Below, in pieces: positions 35,004-42,861 of a stretch of DNA of 64,000 nucleotides. The stretch comes from Sphingomonas glaciei (GTDB taxonomy: Bacteria; Pseudomonadota; Alphaproteobacteria; Sphingomonadales; Sphingomonadaceae): assembly GCF_023380025.1 (NCBI RefSeq), contig NZ_CP097253.1, positions 2,575,001 to 2,639,000 on the forward strand. The letters run 5' to 3'. A model generated the notes under the pieces. The model was not told where the DNA came from. It saw only the letters and a program-made list of their open reading frames with translations, and searched no databases. Each line of letters starts with the position of its first letter. The first letter of the stretch is position 1. Position numbers and translations under genes: made by a program.

Positions 35004-36566
35004 CTAGACCGGCGGACGAGGCGCAAATACCGGCAGGTCGACGCTGTAATGCCCCTCGGTCCGCTCGAGCGCCGAGCGGAGCTGCTTGGCGAGCCCGGCG
35101 ATGATCCGCTCGAACTGCTGATGCTCGGCCTGGTTGGCGATGTCGCTCGCCAAGGCCCCGGTGGCGAGGGTGAATCGAGCTGTTAAGTCGCTCACCCGCC
35201 GCAGCGTCAGCGTCACTGGCGCATCGGGCCGGGTCAGCATGGCATGCTCGACGATTTCGGTGGTCAGGAAGGCGGTTGCGACCGCGACGTCCTGCGTGGT
35301 GTTAAGGCTTTCGAGGTCGAGATTGATGTCCAGCCGCCGCGCGCTTTCGGGTGCGCTGCCGCGCAGGTTGGAGGCGAGTTCGCTGATCAGCGGACGAAGC
35401 GCGATCCCGCGGTTTTCTTCCAGTTCGGCGAAATGGTTGCGGTGGACCACGGCAAGGGCGTCGACCCGCCGCCCGATTGAGGAATAAGCGTTCTGCGCAT
35501 CGTCCGACTTGGCGCTGCGGCGATGGATATTGAGCAGCGAGGCGACCACCTGGAGGTTATTCTTGACCCGGTGGTGGACTTCGCGGACCAGCTTGCGCTG
35601 GCCTTCCAGCGCCTCGCCCATGTCCTTCTGACTTTGTTCGATCTGTTCGACAGCGCGGGTGAAGGAGGCGCCGAGCTCACGGATCTCCACTGACGACCCG
35701 AGCCGCGCAGGAAGCTGCAGGGGACCCGAGCCCGGTTCGTGAGCGGCGATCGACTGGCTGATCTTGCGCAGCGGCGACAGCAGGAAGGTGCGAACCACCA
35801 GCCAGCTGAGCAGGGCCGCGACGATCCACATCAGCAGCGGAAGCAGGATCAGCAGCCGATCGACCGATGCGATATGTTCACTGGGCACATCCACCGCGAC
35901 ATCGAGCTGACCGTTCTGGATCGACTGCCGGAAGCTCTGGATGGTCATGTCCGAGCCGAGCCCGCTGCTGCGCTCGCCTTCGTCGCTGATCTGGAGCTCG
36001 CCACCGCGCGGGGAAACGAGCGTCAGGCCGGCGGTGCCGGCACGGGCGGCGCTCAGCGCGGCGCGGAACTGTTCGCGGTCGATCGAGCCGGTGGCCGATC
36101 CGCCGAGGATACCGACCTTGTAGAAGAGCCGCCCGCGCTCCGGCACGAGCCACATCTGCACTTCCCGGTTCGCCACCAGGAGGGTGGGACGGCCACCGTC
36201 ATCGGCCGGGCCCGGCGAACAGATGCGGGTTCCCAGCGGGTCTGCCAGAACGAAGTTCTCGGGTGCGTTAGGTGCCGCTCGGAGCGACCGCGCAACCCGT
36301 TCGCACGGATCGCCGCCGGCTTCGAGTTCGCCGTTGGCCGCGATCCGCAGCGCCAGCAGGTTGCGGGCGATCAGGCCGTCGATTGCGCGTACCGCCAGCT
36401 GGCCCTGGTCGTTGGCCCGCGCGGAGAGGGCGGTGTTCGACTGATTGATCCCGCTGCTCGCTGCCGCGACCAGCACCAGACCCAGCGGGAACAGGGCTGC
36501 CGTCATCAGTAGCAGCAGCCTTCCGGCGGTGGGGAGCTGCCGGAACCAGTTTTGCAGAAATGACAT
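35004..36566 (-). CDS. phyP: PhyP-like membrane HisKA_2 protein with degenerate ATPase domain
   Basis: The 520-residue protein has transmembrane helices at about residues 17-39 and 239-258 flanking a periplasmic sensor region. A HAMP-like segment leads to a HisKA_2 box, REVHHRVKNNLQVVASLLNI, with phospho-His near residue 332. The following ATPase-like domain is degraded: the N-box reads TTEIVEHAML where kinases have E-L-V-x-N, and no DxGxG or GxGL box is visible. In Sphingomonas sp. Fr1 PhyP acts as a negative regulator of PhyR, and this gene occupies the same locus. ATG 36566 is 31 bp after the nepR stop, so the two are one operon. Confidence 0.85.
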   Translation of the reverse strand: MSFLQNWFRQLPTAGRLLLLMTAALFPLGLVLVAAASSGINQSNTALSARANDQGQLAVRAIDGLIARNLLALRIAANGELEAGGDPCERVARSLRAAPNAPENFVLADPLGTRICSPGPADDGGRPTLLVANREVQMWLVPERGRLFYKVGILGGSATGSIDREQFRAALSAARAGTAGLTLVSPRGGELQISDEGERSSGLGSDMTIQSFRQSIQNGQLDVAVDVPSEHIASVDRLLILLPLLMWIVAALLSWLVVRTFLLSPLRKISQSIAAHEPGSGPLQLPARLGSSVEIRELGASFTRAVEQIEQSQKDMGEALEGQRKLVREVHHRVKNNLQVVASLLNIHRRSAKSDDAQNAYSSIGRRVDALAVVHRNHFAELEENRGIALRPLISELASNLRGSAPESARRLDINLDLESLNTTQDVAVATAFLTTEIVEHAMLTRPDAPVTLTLRRVSDLTARFTLATGALASDIANQAEHQQFERIIAGLAKQLRSALERTEGHYSVDLPVFAPRPPV

Positions 36567-36597
36567 CAAGCGATCGCCCGAGCGAGGGTGCCCCCGC

Positions 36598-36816
36598 TCA
36601 GCTCAGCTTGCCAAGGAGGTTGAGGAAATCATCCGGAACGTCTTCACGCAGGGCTTCGTCATAGGCGCTGCGCAGCGCCTTGCCGACATCGCCGGCAGCG
36701 GGGCTACGACGCCTGGCGTCTCTTGTGCTCTTGGTCTTGTCGTCCTCTGGACGGGACTCGTTGCTATCCGCACTCAATCCTTCGATCCCCTCCCGCCGCA
36801 GCGTAGCTTCGCGCAA
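36598..36816 (-). CDS. nepR: anti-sigma factor NepR
   Basis: The 72-residue protein has a charged, disordered N-terminus and the NepR core at the C-terminus: DVGKALRSAYDEALREDVPD, then FLNLLGKLS. NepR holds EcfG inactive until phosphorylated PhyR captures it. The start is a TTG at 36816, supported by AAGGA 7 nt upstream; no ATG or GTG fits. It is divergent from phyR and has an EcfG-type promoter at 36901-36925, giving feedback control. Confidence 0.88.
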   Translation of the reverse strand: MREATLRREGIEGLSADSNESRPEDDKTKSTRDARRRSPAAGDVGKALRSAYDEALREDVPDDFLNLLGKLS

Positions 36817-36898
36817 GTTCGTGTCCTTGTGAACGGGCGAAACTCTAGCCCCCTATGAGTCGGGCAGCCGACCCGTCAACTGGGGGCTGTCCGCACAC

Positions 36899-36925
36899 GA
36901 AACCAAATGGCCGCAGCTTTGTTCC
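36899..36925. promoter_or_regulatory. overlapping, bidirectional EcfG-type promoter between nepR and phyR
   Basis: On the minus strand GGAAC (36925-36921), 17 nt and GTT (36903-36901) point to nepR. Read on the plus strand, the same bases give GAAAC (36899-36903), 17 nt and GTT (36921-36923), one mismatch in the -35, pointing to phyR. One element could serve both genes. The rest of the 238-bp gap shows no other clear signal. Confidence 0.6.
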
Positions 36926-37054
36926 GAACGCTTAACAATGAAAAACAAAGTGTCCCGCTGGCGGTCGCGCCATGCCGGGCCCCAAGGCTTGCAGTTTCGC
37001 CAACCGGCTCCCAATAGGGGCGCTAGATCTGAACACAGGAGCAACGAGATACCC

Positions 37055-37858
37055 ATGTCGCTAGGCCAGGAACTCGCGCCGCATCTGCCTTTCTTGCGGC
37101 GCTATGCCCGCGCCCTCACGGGCAGCCAGACCCATGGCGACGCCTTTGTCCGTGCCACCCTCGAAGCCATCGTCGCCGCTCCCGAAAGCTTCCCCCGGGA
37201 AGTCGAGCCCCGGCTTGGCCTGTACAAGACATTCCACGCCATCTGGTCGACCGCCAACATCGAGGAAGGCGGGTCGGACGGTGACAATGGTCTCGGCAAC
37301 CCCGAAGCGATCGCGCAGGCCCGGCTGAGCCGCATCACGCCGCTGTCGCGCCAGGCGCTGCTGCTGACCGCGCTCGAAGGCTTTTCCGCCGCCGACGCCG
37401 GCTACCTGATCGGCGCGGAGCCTAACGAGATCGACAATCTGGTCCAGGAGGCGCTCGGCGAGATCGAACGGCAAACCCTGGCCGACGTGCTGATCATCGA
37501 GGACGAGCCGATCATCGCTATGGACATCGAGACCATCGTCCGTGACCTCGGCCACAGCGTCACCGGCGTTGCCGTCACTCGCGACGAAGCGGTTGCGCAG
37601 GCGCGTGCGCACCCGCCGGGTCTGGTCCTCGCCGACATCCAGCTGGCCGACGATTCGAGCGGCATCGACGCGGTCCGCGACATCCTCGCCGAGTTCGCGG
37701 TTCCGGTCATCTTCATCACGGCCTTCCCCGAGCGCCTGCTGACCGGCACCCGGCCCGAGCCGACCTTCCTCATCACCAAGCCTTTCCAAAGGGCGACGGT
37801 AAAGGCGGCGATCGCGCAGGCGCTGTTCTTCGATGCGGCTACCGTTCCCGCGGGCTAG
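37055..37858 (+). CDS. phyR: general stress response anti-anti-sigma regulator PhyR
   Basis: The 267-residue protein has a sigma-factor-like N-terminal domain (residues 1-140, with sigma2-like FLRRYARALTGSQTHGDAFV and sigma4-like LSRQALLLTALEGFSAADAG). A receiver domain follows from about 143: VLIIEDEPIIAMDIE, the phospho-acceptor Asp194 in VLADIQLADD, the FITAFPERLL variant of the FATGUY motif, and Lys in ITKPF. On phosphorylation it binds NepR through sigma mimicry and frees EcfG. ATG 37055 was chosen for the family start; the frame is open upstream without support. Asp194 has the numbering known from Sphingomonas PhyR. Confidence 0.97.
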   Translation: MSLGQELAPHLPFLRRYARALTGSQTHGDAFVRATLEAIVAAPESFPREVEPRLGLYKTFHAIWSTANIEEGGSDGDNGLGNPEAIAQARLSRITPLSRQALLLTALEGFSAADAGYLIGAEPNEIDNLVQEALGEIERQTLADVLIIEDEPIIAMDIETIVRDLGHSVTGVAVTRDEAVAQARAHPPGLVLADIQLADDSSGIDAVRDILAEFAVPVIFITAFPERLLTGTRPEPTFLITKPFQRATVKAAIAQALFFDAATVPAG

Positions 37859-37876
37859 GTCCTCAGCCTCTGGAAG

Positions 37877-37903
37877 GGGAACCTAGGTTCCCTTCGTTGC
37901 GTT
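37877..37903 (+). promoter_or_regulatory. EcfG-type promoter with a 16-bp palindrome over the -35
   Basis: GGAAC (37878-37882), 17 nt and CGTT (37900-37903) match the consensus. The -35 lies inside a perfect 16-bp palindrome, GGGAACCTAGGTTCCC (37877-37892), which could also fold as an 8-bp hairpin ending phyR transcription. The promoter would drive the 46-residue membrane protein and ecfG. Confidence 0.68.
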
Positions 37904-37938
37904 GGCGCTCCAAATAATCTCGGGGAGTGCACTTACTC

Positions 37939-38079
37939 ATGGATCCCAATCATCCGGATCATCTGACCGGAACCGAAGCACGTGCCGGAACTACCCCGGG
38001 GGTCGCCCGGGTTGCCCTTTTTGGCGGACTGACCCTTGTCATTATCGCCTTCGCGATCATCTACTTCGTTGCGGGCTGA
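37939..38079 (+). CDS. 46-residue single-pass membrane protein between phyR and ecfG
   Basis: The frame runs ATG 37939 to TGA 38077-38079. The N-terminal 25 residues are polar and His/Asp/Thr-rich; residues 26-44 (ALFGGLTLVIIAFAIIYFV) form one transmembrane helix. GGGGAG lies 11 nt upstream of the ATG and an EcfG promoter about 36 nt upstream. ecfG follows after 64 bp. I do not recognise a family. Its position suggests a small membrane effector or modulator of the stress response, which is inference. Confidence 0.7.
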   Translation: MDPNHPDHLTGTEARAGTTPGVARVALFGGLTLVIIAFAIIYFVAG

Positions 38080-38143
38080 GTTGGATTGCGCGACGACGGG
38101 TGCAATTCGCGCCAACAGCAACAGTGAAGGCGGGCGGGCTTAC

Positions 38144-38782
38144 GTGAACGACGATCTGGATAATCAACCGGCGGAAGCGGCGCGGGCCGAGCCCGTTCCG
38201 CTGTCCGATCCGGAATTCAAGACCCAATTGGCGCAAGTCATTCCGCACCTGCGCGCCTTCGGGCGTTCGCTGTCCGGAAGCCGTGACCTTGCCGACGACC
38301 TGGTGCAGGAAACGCTGCTCAAGGCGTGGGCCGCGCGGAAGCGCTTCCAAGCCGGCACCAACATGCGGGCGTGGACCTTCATCATCCTGCGCAACCTGTT
38401 CCTCAGCCAGATGCGGCGCGCCCGCTTCAAGGGCGAATGGGACGAGATCACCGCGTCCAAGCTGCTCGCCGCCCCGGCAAGCCAAGACCGCCATGTCGAA
38501 CTTGGCGACATGCAGCGCGCGTTGATGCACCTGCCGCAGCCCCAGCGTGAAGCCCTGATCCTCGTCGGTGCGGGCGGCTTCGCCTATGAGGAAGCGGCTG
38601 AAATCTGCGGTTGTGCGGTGGGTACGATCAAGAGCCGCGTGGCCCGCGGCCGGGTCGCGCTCGAGCAATTGCTGTCGGGCGGCAAGTTGCCCAGCCGGCG
38701 CCAGCACAAGACCGACCCCAACCACAGCGCGCTGTCGCAGATCATGGGCGAAGTCGACGAACTGGCCGGCCCGCGCGGCTGA
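38144..38782 (+). CDS. ecfG: general stress response ECF sigma factor EcfG
   Basis: The 212-residue ECF15-type sigma factor has sigma2 from about residue 20 (IPHLRAFGRSLSGSRDLADD, then VQETLLKAWAAR, NMRAWTFIILRN) and sigma4 from about 125 (LPQPQREALILVGAGGFAYE, then ICGCAVGTIKSRVARGR). It directs transcription from GGAAC/CGTT promoters and is held by NepR. GTG 38144 was chosen because VNDDL starts the family-like protein; an in-frame ATG 108 bp upstream would overlap the small membrane protein gene. It ends at a strong terminator. Confidence 0.95.
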   Translation: MNDDLDNQPAEAARAEPVPLSDPEFKTQLAQVIPHLRAFGRSLSGSRDLADDLVQETLLKAWAARKRFQAGTNMRAWTFIILRNLFLSQMRRARFKGEWDEITASKLLAAPASQDRHVELGDMQRALMHLPQPQREALILVGAGGFAYEEAAEICGCAVGTIKSRVARGRVALEQLLSGGKLPSRRQHKTDPNHSALSQIMGEVDELAGPRG

Positions 38783-38823
38783 GCCCGAGCGACTGCCGGG
38801 GCTTCGGCCTTTAACCCTCATGC

Positions 38824-38862
38824 AAAAAAGCCGTGCCCGGAAATTTCGGCGCACGGCTTTTT
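38824..38862. terminator. strong bidirectional intrinsic terminator after ecfG
   Basis: An A-rich 5' side, AAAAAAGCCGTGC, pairs with GCACGGCTTTTT around an inner CCG/CGG stem. The T run on both strands means it can stop ecfG transcripts and those of the convergent small gene at 38905-39093. Confidence 0.92.
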
Positions 38863-38904
38863 CTTACGCATCACATCCTGGTCCGGCCTTCACCGGAAAG
38901 GGCA

Positions 38905-39093
38905 TCACCCCAGACGCGCCAGCAGTTCTTCGAACTGGCGGTCTTCACCACCCGCGGGAACAGCCGCAAAGGCTCTCCGCAGGGCAGCGGTGACACCGGC
39001 ATGTGCAGGCGGTAGCTCCACCCTGATGATACGTCGATCAAGCTGGGAAGTCGTGAGCACCGCCGCCGCCTTGTTGTCAGGTGCGGTTTCCAT
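38905..39093 (-). CDS. 62-residue NepR-like protein (possible second anti-sigma factor)
   Basis: The frame runs from ATG 39093 to TGA 38907-38905, convergent with ecfG. Its last 28 residues align without gaps to the last 28 of NepR: ALRRAF against ALRSAY, then F-x-x-L-L-x-[KR]-L and one residue before the stop. The Pro of NepR's VPDDF is missing. Some sphingomonads have two NepR proteins. A near-match EcfG promoter ends about 10 nt upstream of the ATG. The helical pattern could also be coincidental. Confidence 0.5.
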   Translation of the reverse strand: METAPDNKAAAVLTTSQLDRRIIRVELPPAHAGVTAALRRAFAAVPAGGEDRQFEELLARLG

Positions 39094-39103
39094 TTGCAGG
39101 TTC

Positions 39104-39128
39104 AACGCAGAGGGGCGGCTTTCGTTTC
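39104..39128 (-). promoter_or_regulatory. near-match EcfG-type promoter upstream of the NepR-like gene
   Basis: The minus strand reads GAAAC (39128-39124), 16 nt, CGTT (39107-39104): one mismatch to GGAAC, exact spacing and exact -10. The transcription start would fall only a few bases before ATG 39093, predicting a nearly leaderless mRNA. Confidence 0.42.
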
Positions 39129-39159
39129 TCCTTGCGTCGGCTGTTCGACGGAGGGGGGA

Positions 39160-41844
39160 ATGAGTGATGCCGGAGCAACAGGTCGTTTTGAGTCCTTGGA
39201 GCGCGCCCGGCGCTGGTCGCCCTTCCTCCGAACGCTCGCCGAACGACACCCGGATCTGGTCGAAACTTTCGAGCAGGGTGGCAGCGACGCCGCGCTGGCG
39301 ATGGTCGATGCTGGAGCACTGCCGGTCGCCGTCGGCCTGCGCCGCGCCCGCCAGCGGCTCGCGCTCGCGACCGCGCTCGGCGACCTGTCGGGCGAGTTGC
39401 CGCTCGAGGAAGTCACGGCCGCGCTGTCCGACTTCGCCGATACCGCCATCCACGCTGCGCTCGTCCAGGCGATCGGCGAGCGCACCCCCGGAGAGCCGGT
39501 CGCCGGCCTGACCGTCCTCGCGCTGGGCAAGCTCGGCAGCCGCGAGCTCAATTACAGCTCGGACGTCGACCTCATCCTGCTGTTCGACCCTGACACCCTG
39601 CCACGCCGCGCCCGGGACGAGCCGGGGGCCGCCGCGGTCCGCCTCGGGCGGCGGCTGGTGGAACTGCTTCAGGAGCGCACCGCCGAGGGCTATGTCGCCC
39701 GGGTCGACCTTCGCCTGCGCCCGTCGCCCGAGGTGACCCCGATCGTGCTCCCGGTCGATGCCGCGATTTCCTATTACGAAAGCTCGGCGCTCCAATGGGA
39801 ACGCGCCGCCTTCATCCGCGCCCGGACCTGCGCCGGCGATGTCCCGCTGGGCGAGCGGTTCCTCCAGGAGATCCGCCCGTTCGTATGGCGCCGCGCCCTC
39901 GACTTCGGTGCGATCGACGACATCCGCGACATCTCGCTGCGGATCCGTGACCATTATGCGCAGGGGCAGGAGTTCGGCCCCGGCTATGACCTCAAGCGCG
40001 GGCGCGGCGGAATCCGCGAGGCGGAGTTCTTTACCCAGGTCCAGCAGCTCGTCCACGGCGGCCGCGAGCCGGCGCTGCGGGCCCCCGCCACGCTCGACGC
40101 GCTGGCGGTGCTGTCGGCGTCAGGGCGGCTCGACGAAACACAGGCCGCCGCCATCGGCCATGCCTATCGCGCGCTGCGCACGGCCGAGCATCGGGTCCAG
40201 ATGATCGACGACCGGCAGGAGCATCGGCTTCCCACCGGAGAGGCGCTGGAGGCCGTAGCGAAGCTTGGCGGGCACAAGGATGCAGCGGCGCTGCTCGCCA
40301 GTCTACGCCCACACGTCGATGCGGTCGGCCAGTCCTTCGACAGTCTGGTGCGTGCCCGCACCCACCAATTGTCGAGCGATCCCGACCTGCTCCTGCGCGA
40401 ACTCGAGAAGATGGGCTGGCCGCAGCCTGCCGAGGCGGCGCGGCGGCTTGCCGACTGGCGCACCGGCAAGGCGCGGGCGTTGCGCTCGCCTGCCGCGCGC
40501 TCTGCCTTCGAAGGCATGTTGCCGACCCTCCTGCCTCGGATCGCTTCTGCGCCCGATCCGCAGCGCGCGCTCAACCGGCTGAGCGACGTCATCGACCGCA
40601 TGTCGAGCGGTCTCAATTTCTTCCGCCTGCTCGAGGCACGGCCGCAGCTCGCCGACCTGCTCGCCCTGATCCTCGCCCAGGCGCCCGCACTGGCCGATCA
40701 GCTGGCGCGCCGCCCGACCCTGCTCGACGGGCTGATCGACGAAAGCAGCTTGGCCGAGTTGCCCGACGCCGACACGCTGACCGAGCGATTCCTCCACGCG
40801 GCGCGCAACGACCCGCTCGACACCGCGCTCGATCGCATCCGGCGGCTGGTCGGCGAACGCCGCTTCGCGCTCGGCGTCCAGTTGATCGCCGCAACCCGCG
40901 ACCCGATCGCCATTGCCGAAGGCTATAGCGCGCTCGCCGAAGCGGCCGTGCGGGTCATCGCCGCCAAGGTCGAGGACGCCTTCGCCGAGGCGCACGGCCG
41001 CATCGCCGGCGCGGATTTGGCGGTGGTCGCCTTGGGGCGCTTCGGGGGCAGGGCGCTGACCCATGCCAGCGACCTCGACCTCGTCTTCCTGTTCGAGGCT
41101 CCGGACGGGGCGCGTTCGGACGGGCTGCGTCCGCTGGGCTCGACCGATTATTTCAATCGCCTGGCAAGCCGCATCGTCGCCGGCCTGTCGGTCCAGACCG
41201 CCGCCGGTCCGCTGTACGATGTCGACACGCGGCTGCGGCCGCAGGGCGAGCAGGGGATGCTGGCGGTCAGCTGCGAGGCCTTTGCCGCCTATCAGCGCAG
41301 CGAAGCCTGGACGTGGGAGCATCTCGCGCTGTGCCGCGCCCGCCCGTTGGCCGGAAACGCCGACTTTCAGGCGAGGGTCGCGGCGCTGATCCGCTCGATC
41401 CTGCTGGAGCCGCGCGACGCGGTGAAGGTGAGGGGGGACGCCGCAGCGATGCGGCTCGACATGGCCCGCCACAAGCCGCCGTCGGGTCCGCTCGACGTCA
41501 AGCTCGGCCCGGGCGGACTGGTCGATCTCGAGTTCACAGTTCATGTCCTTCAACTCACCACCGAAGTCGGCCTCGACCCGCAACTTGAGGTCGCGCTCGA
41601 CGCACTGGCGGAGGCTGGGCTGATCGACGCGCAGGCCGACCCCGACCTGCGCCTCCTGACCCGCTTCCTAGTGGTGCTCCGCCTGGTCGGGCCGGGTTCG
41701 GCGGCCGAGGTGCCGGCGCCCACCCGCGCCCTCGTCGCAAGCCTGTGTGGACAGGAGGACTGGAATGCGCTGTTGGCGGCGCTGGACGAGGCGCGGGCGC
41801 GGATCGCCGCACGTTGGCAACAGGTAAGCGGAGGCACGAGATGA
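39160..41844 (+). CDS. glnE: bifunctional glutamine synthetase adenylyltransferase/deadenylyltransferase
   Basis: The 894-residue enzyme adds and removes AMP on glutamine synthetase in response to nitrogen status. Both nucleotidyltransferase domains are visible: LGSRELNYSSDVDLILLFD near residue 125 and FGGRALTHASDLDLVFLFE near residue 635, each with G-S/G-x-x-L-x(3)-S-D-x-D. KRGRGGIREAEFFTQVQQL and LGPGGLVDLEFTVHVLQL are the paired downstream motifs. ATG 39160 has GGAGGGGGG immediately upstream. The stop overlaps bcp (ATGA). Confidence 0.95.
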   Translation: MSDAGATGRFESLERARRWSPFLRTLAERHPDLVETFEQGGSDAALAMVDAGALPVAVGLRRARQRLALATALGDLSGELPLEEVTAALSDFADTAIHAALVQAIGERTPGEPVAGLTVLALGKLGSRELNYSSDVDLILLFDPDTLPRRARDEPGAAAVRLGRRLVELLQERTAEGYVARVDLRLRPSPEVTPIVLPVDAAISYYESSALQWERAAFIRARTCAGDVPLGERFLQEIRPFVWRRALDFGAIDDIRDISLRIRDHYAQGQEFGPGYDLKRGRGGIREAEFFTQVQQLVHGGREPALRAPATLDALAVLSASGRLDETQAAAIGHAYRALRTAEHRVQMIDDRQEHRLPTGEALEAVAKLGGHKDAAALLASLRPHVDAVGQSFDSLVRARTHQLSSDPDLLLRELEKMGWPQPAEAARRLADWRTGKARALRSPAARSAFEGMLPTLLPRIASAPDPQRALNRLSDVIDRMSSGLNFFRLLEARPQLADLLALILAQAPALADQLARRPTLLDGLIDESSLAELPDADTLTERFLHAARNDPLDTALDRIRRLVGERRFALGVQLIAATRDPIAIAEGYSALAEAAVRVIAAKVEDAFAEAHGRIAGADLAVVALGRFGGRALTHASDLDLVFLFEAPDGARSDGLRPLGSTDYFNRLASRIVAGLSVQTAAGPLYDVDTRLRPQGEQGMLAVSCEAFAAYQRSEAWTWEHLALCRARPLAGNADFQARVAALIRSILLEPRDAVKVRGDAAAMRLDMARHKPPSGPLDVKLGPGGLVDLEFTVHVLQLTTEVGLDPQLEVALDALAEAGLIDAQADPDLRLLTRFLVVLRLVGPGSAAEVPAPTRALVASLCGQEDWNALLAALDEARARIAARWQQVSGGTR

Positions 41845-42296
41845 TCGAGGAAGGCGGCCGGGCACCGGCACTCGAGGTGGAAACGGGCGCCGGCGAGCGG
41901 ATCGACCTCGCCAATCCCGGCGGCAAGCTGGTGCTCTACTTTTATCCCAAGGACGACACGTCGGGCTGCACCCGCGAAGCGCAGGACTTCACCGCGCTGG
42001 CCGACGAGTTCGCCGCCGCCGGCACCCGCATCGTCGGGATCTCGCGCGACAGCGCCAAGAGCCACGACAAATTCATCGCCAAATACGACCTCAAGGTCCC
42101 GCTCGGGATCGACGAAGGCCCGCTCAGCGAGGCGTTTGGGACCTGGGTCGAGAAGAGTATGTACGGCCGCAAATACATGGGAATGGAGCGCGCGACCTTC
42201 CTCATCGCGGCCGACGGCACTGTTCTTAAGGCATGGCGCAAAGTGAAGGTGCCGAACCACGCCGCCGAAGTTCTGAAGGCAGCGCGCGGGAGCTAA
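41841..42296 (+). CDS. bcp: Bcp-type peroxiredoxin with a single cysteine
   Basis: The 151-residue thioredoxin-fold peroxidase reduces peroxides. The peroxidatic Cys is in YPKDDTSGCTREAQDF. The resolving Cys found five residues later in E. coli Bcp is replaced, and this is the only Cys in the protein, so it must work as a 1-Cys enzyme with an external thiol. ATG 41841 overlaps the glnE stop. Confidence 0.93.
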   Translation: MIEEGGRAPALEVETGAGERIDLANPGGKLVLYFYPKDDTSGCTREAQDFTALADEFAAAGTRIVGISRDSAKSHDKFIAKYDLKVPLGIDEGPLSEAFGTWVEKSMYGRKYMGMERATFLIAADGTVLKAWRKVKVPNHAAEVLKAARGS

Positions 42297-42321
42297 GCCG
42301 AGACAGAAATGTTTCGGTCCC

Positions 42322-42789
42322 ATGACGGAATTGTTCGGGACCGATCGCTTCGACCTCTGGCCGCACCTCGCCTCCCTGTTGCTGGCTTATGTGCTGGCGC
42401 TGCCGATCGGCTGGAACCGCGAACGCGAAGAACGCTCGGCGGGGCTGCGCACCTTCCCCTTGGTGGCGGTGGCCGCCTGCGGTTTCCTCCAGGCGACCGA
42501 AGGGATCATCGGCGATAATCCCGAGGCGACCGCGCGTGTCGTCGAAGGCCTCATCACCGGCATGGGCTTCATCGGCGGCGGAGCGATCCTCAAGGTCAAG
42601 GACAGCGTCAAGGGAACCGCCACGGCGGCCAGCCTGTGGGTGACTGGTGCGATCGGTCTCGCGGTCGGCCTCGGCGCGATCGATGTCGCGGTGATGCTGA
42701 CGATCATGGCCTTCGTTACGCTTTACCTGCTCGCACCGCTCAAGAAGCTGGTCGAGCCGGAAACCGACCGGCCTTCGCACGAAGACTGA
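42322..42789 (+). CDS. MgtC/SapB family membrane protein
   Basis: The 155-residue protein has about four hydrophobic helices. The MgtC signature is LALPIGWNREREERSAGLRT and GLITGMGFIGGGAILK followed by VKGTATAASLWVTGAIGLAV. The family is linked to Mg2+ limitation and membrane-potential control, often through F1Fo ATPase. It has the short, N-terminal-domain-only form without the ACT-like cytoplasmic domain. Confidence 0.92.
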   Translation: MTELFGTDRFDLWPHLASLLLAYVLALPIGWNREREERSAGLRTFPLVAVAACGFLQATEGIIGDNPEATARVVEGLITGMGFIGGGAILKVKDSVKGTATAASLWVTGAIGLAVGLGAIDVAVMLTIMAFVTLYLLAPLKKLVEPETDRPSHED

Positions 42790-42861
42790 TACGGTCCTTC
42801 GGGAGGACTGGCTTTTCGCCCTTTCTCCTCCTATCTCGCGCCCATCGTTAGAGGATTGAGA

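Noticed and set aside
40303..41583. A 426-codon minus-strand frame
   Set aside because: Antisense to glnE, whose two nucleotidyltransferase motifs are clear.
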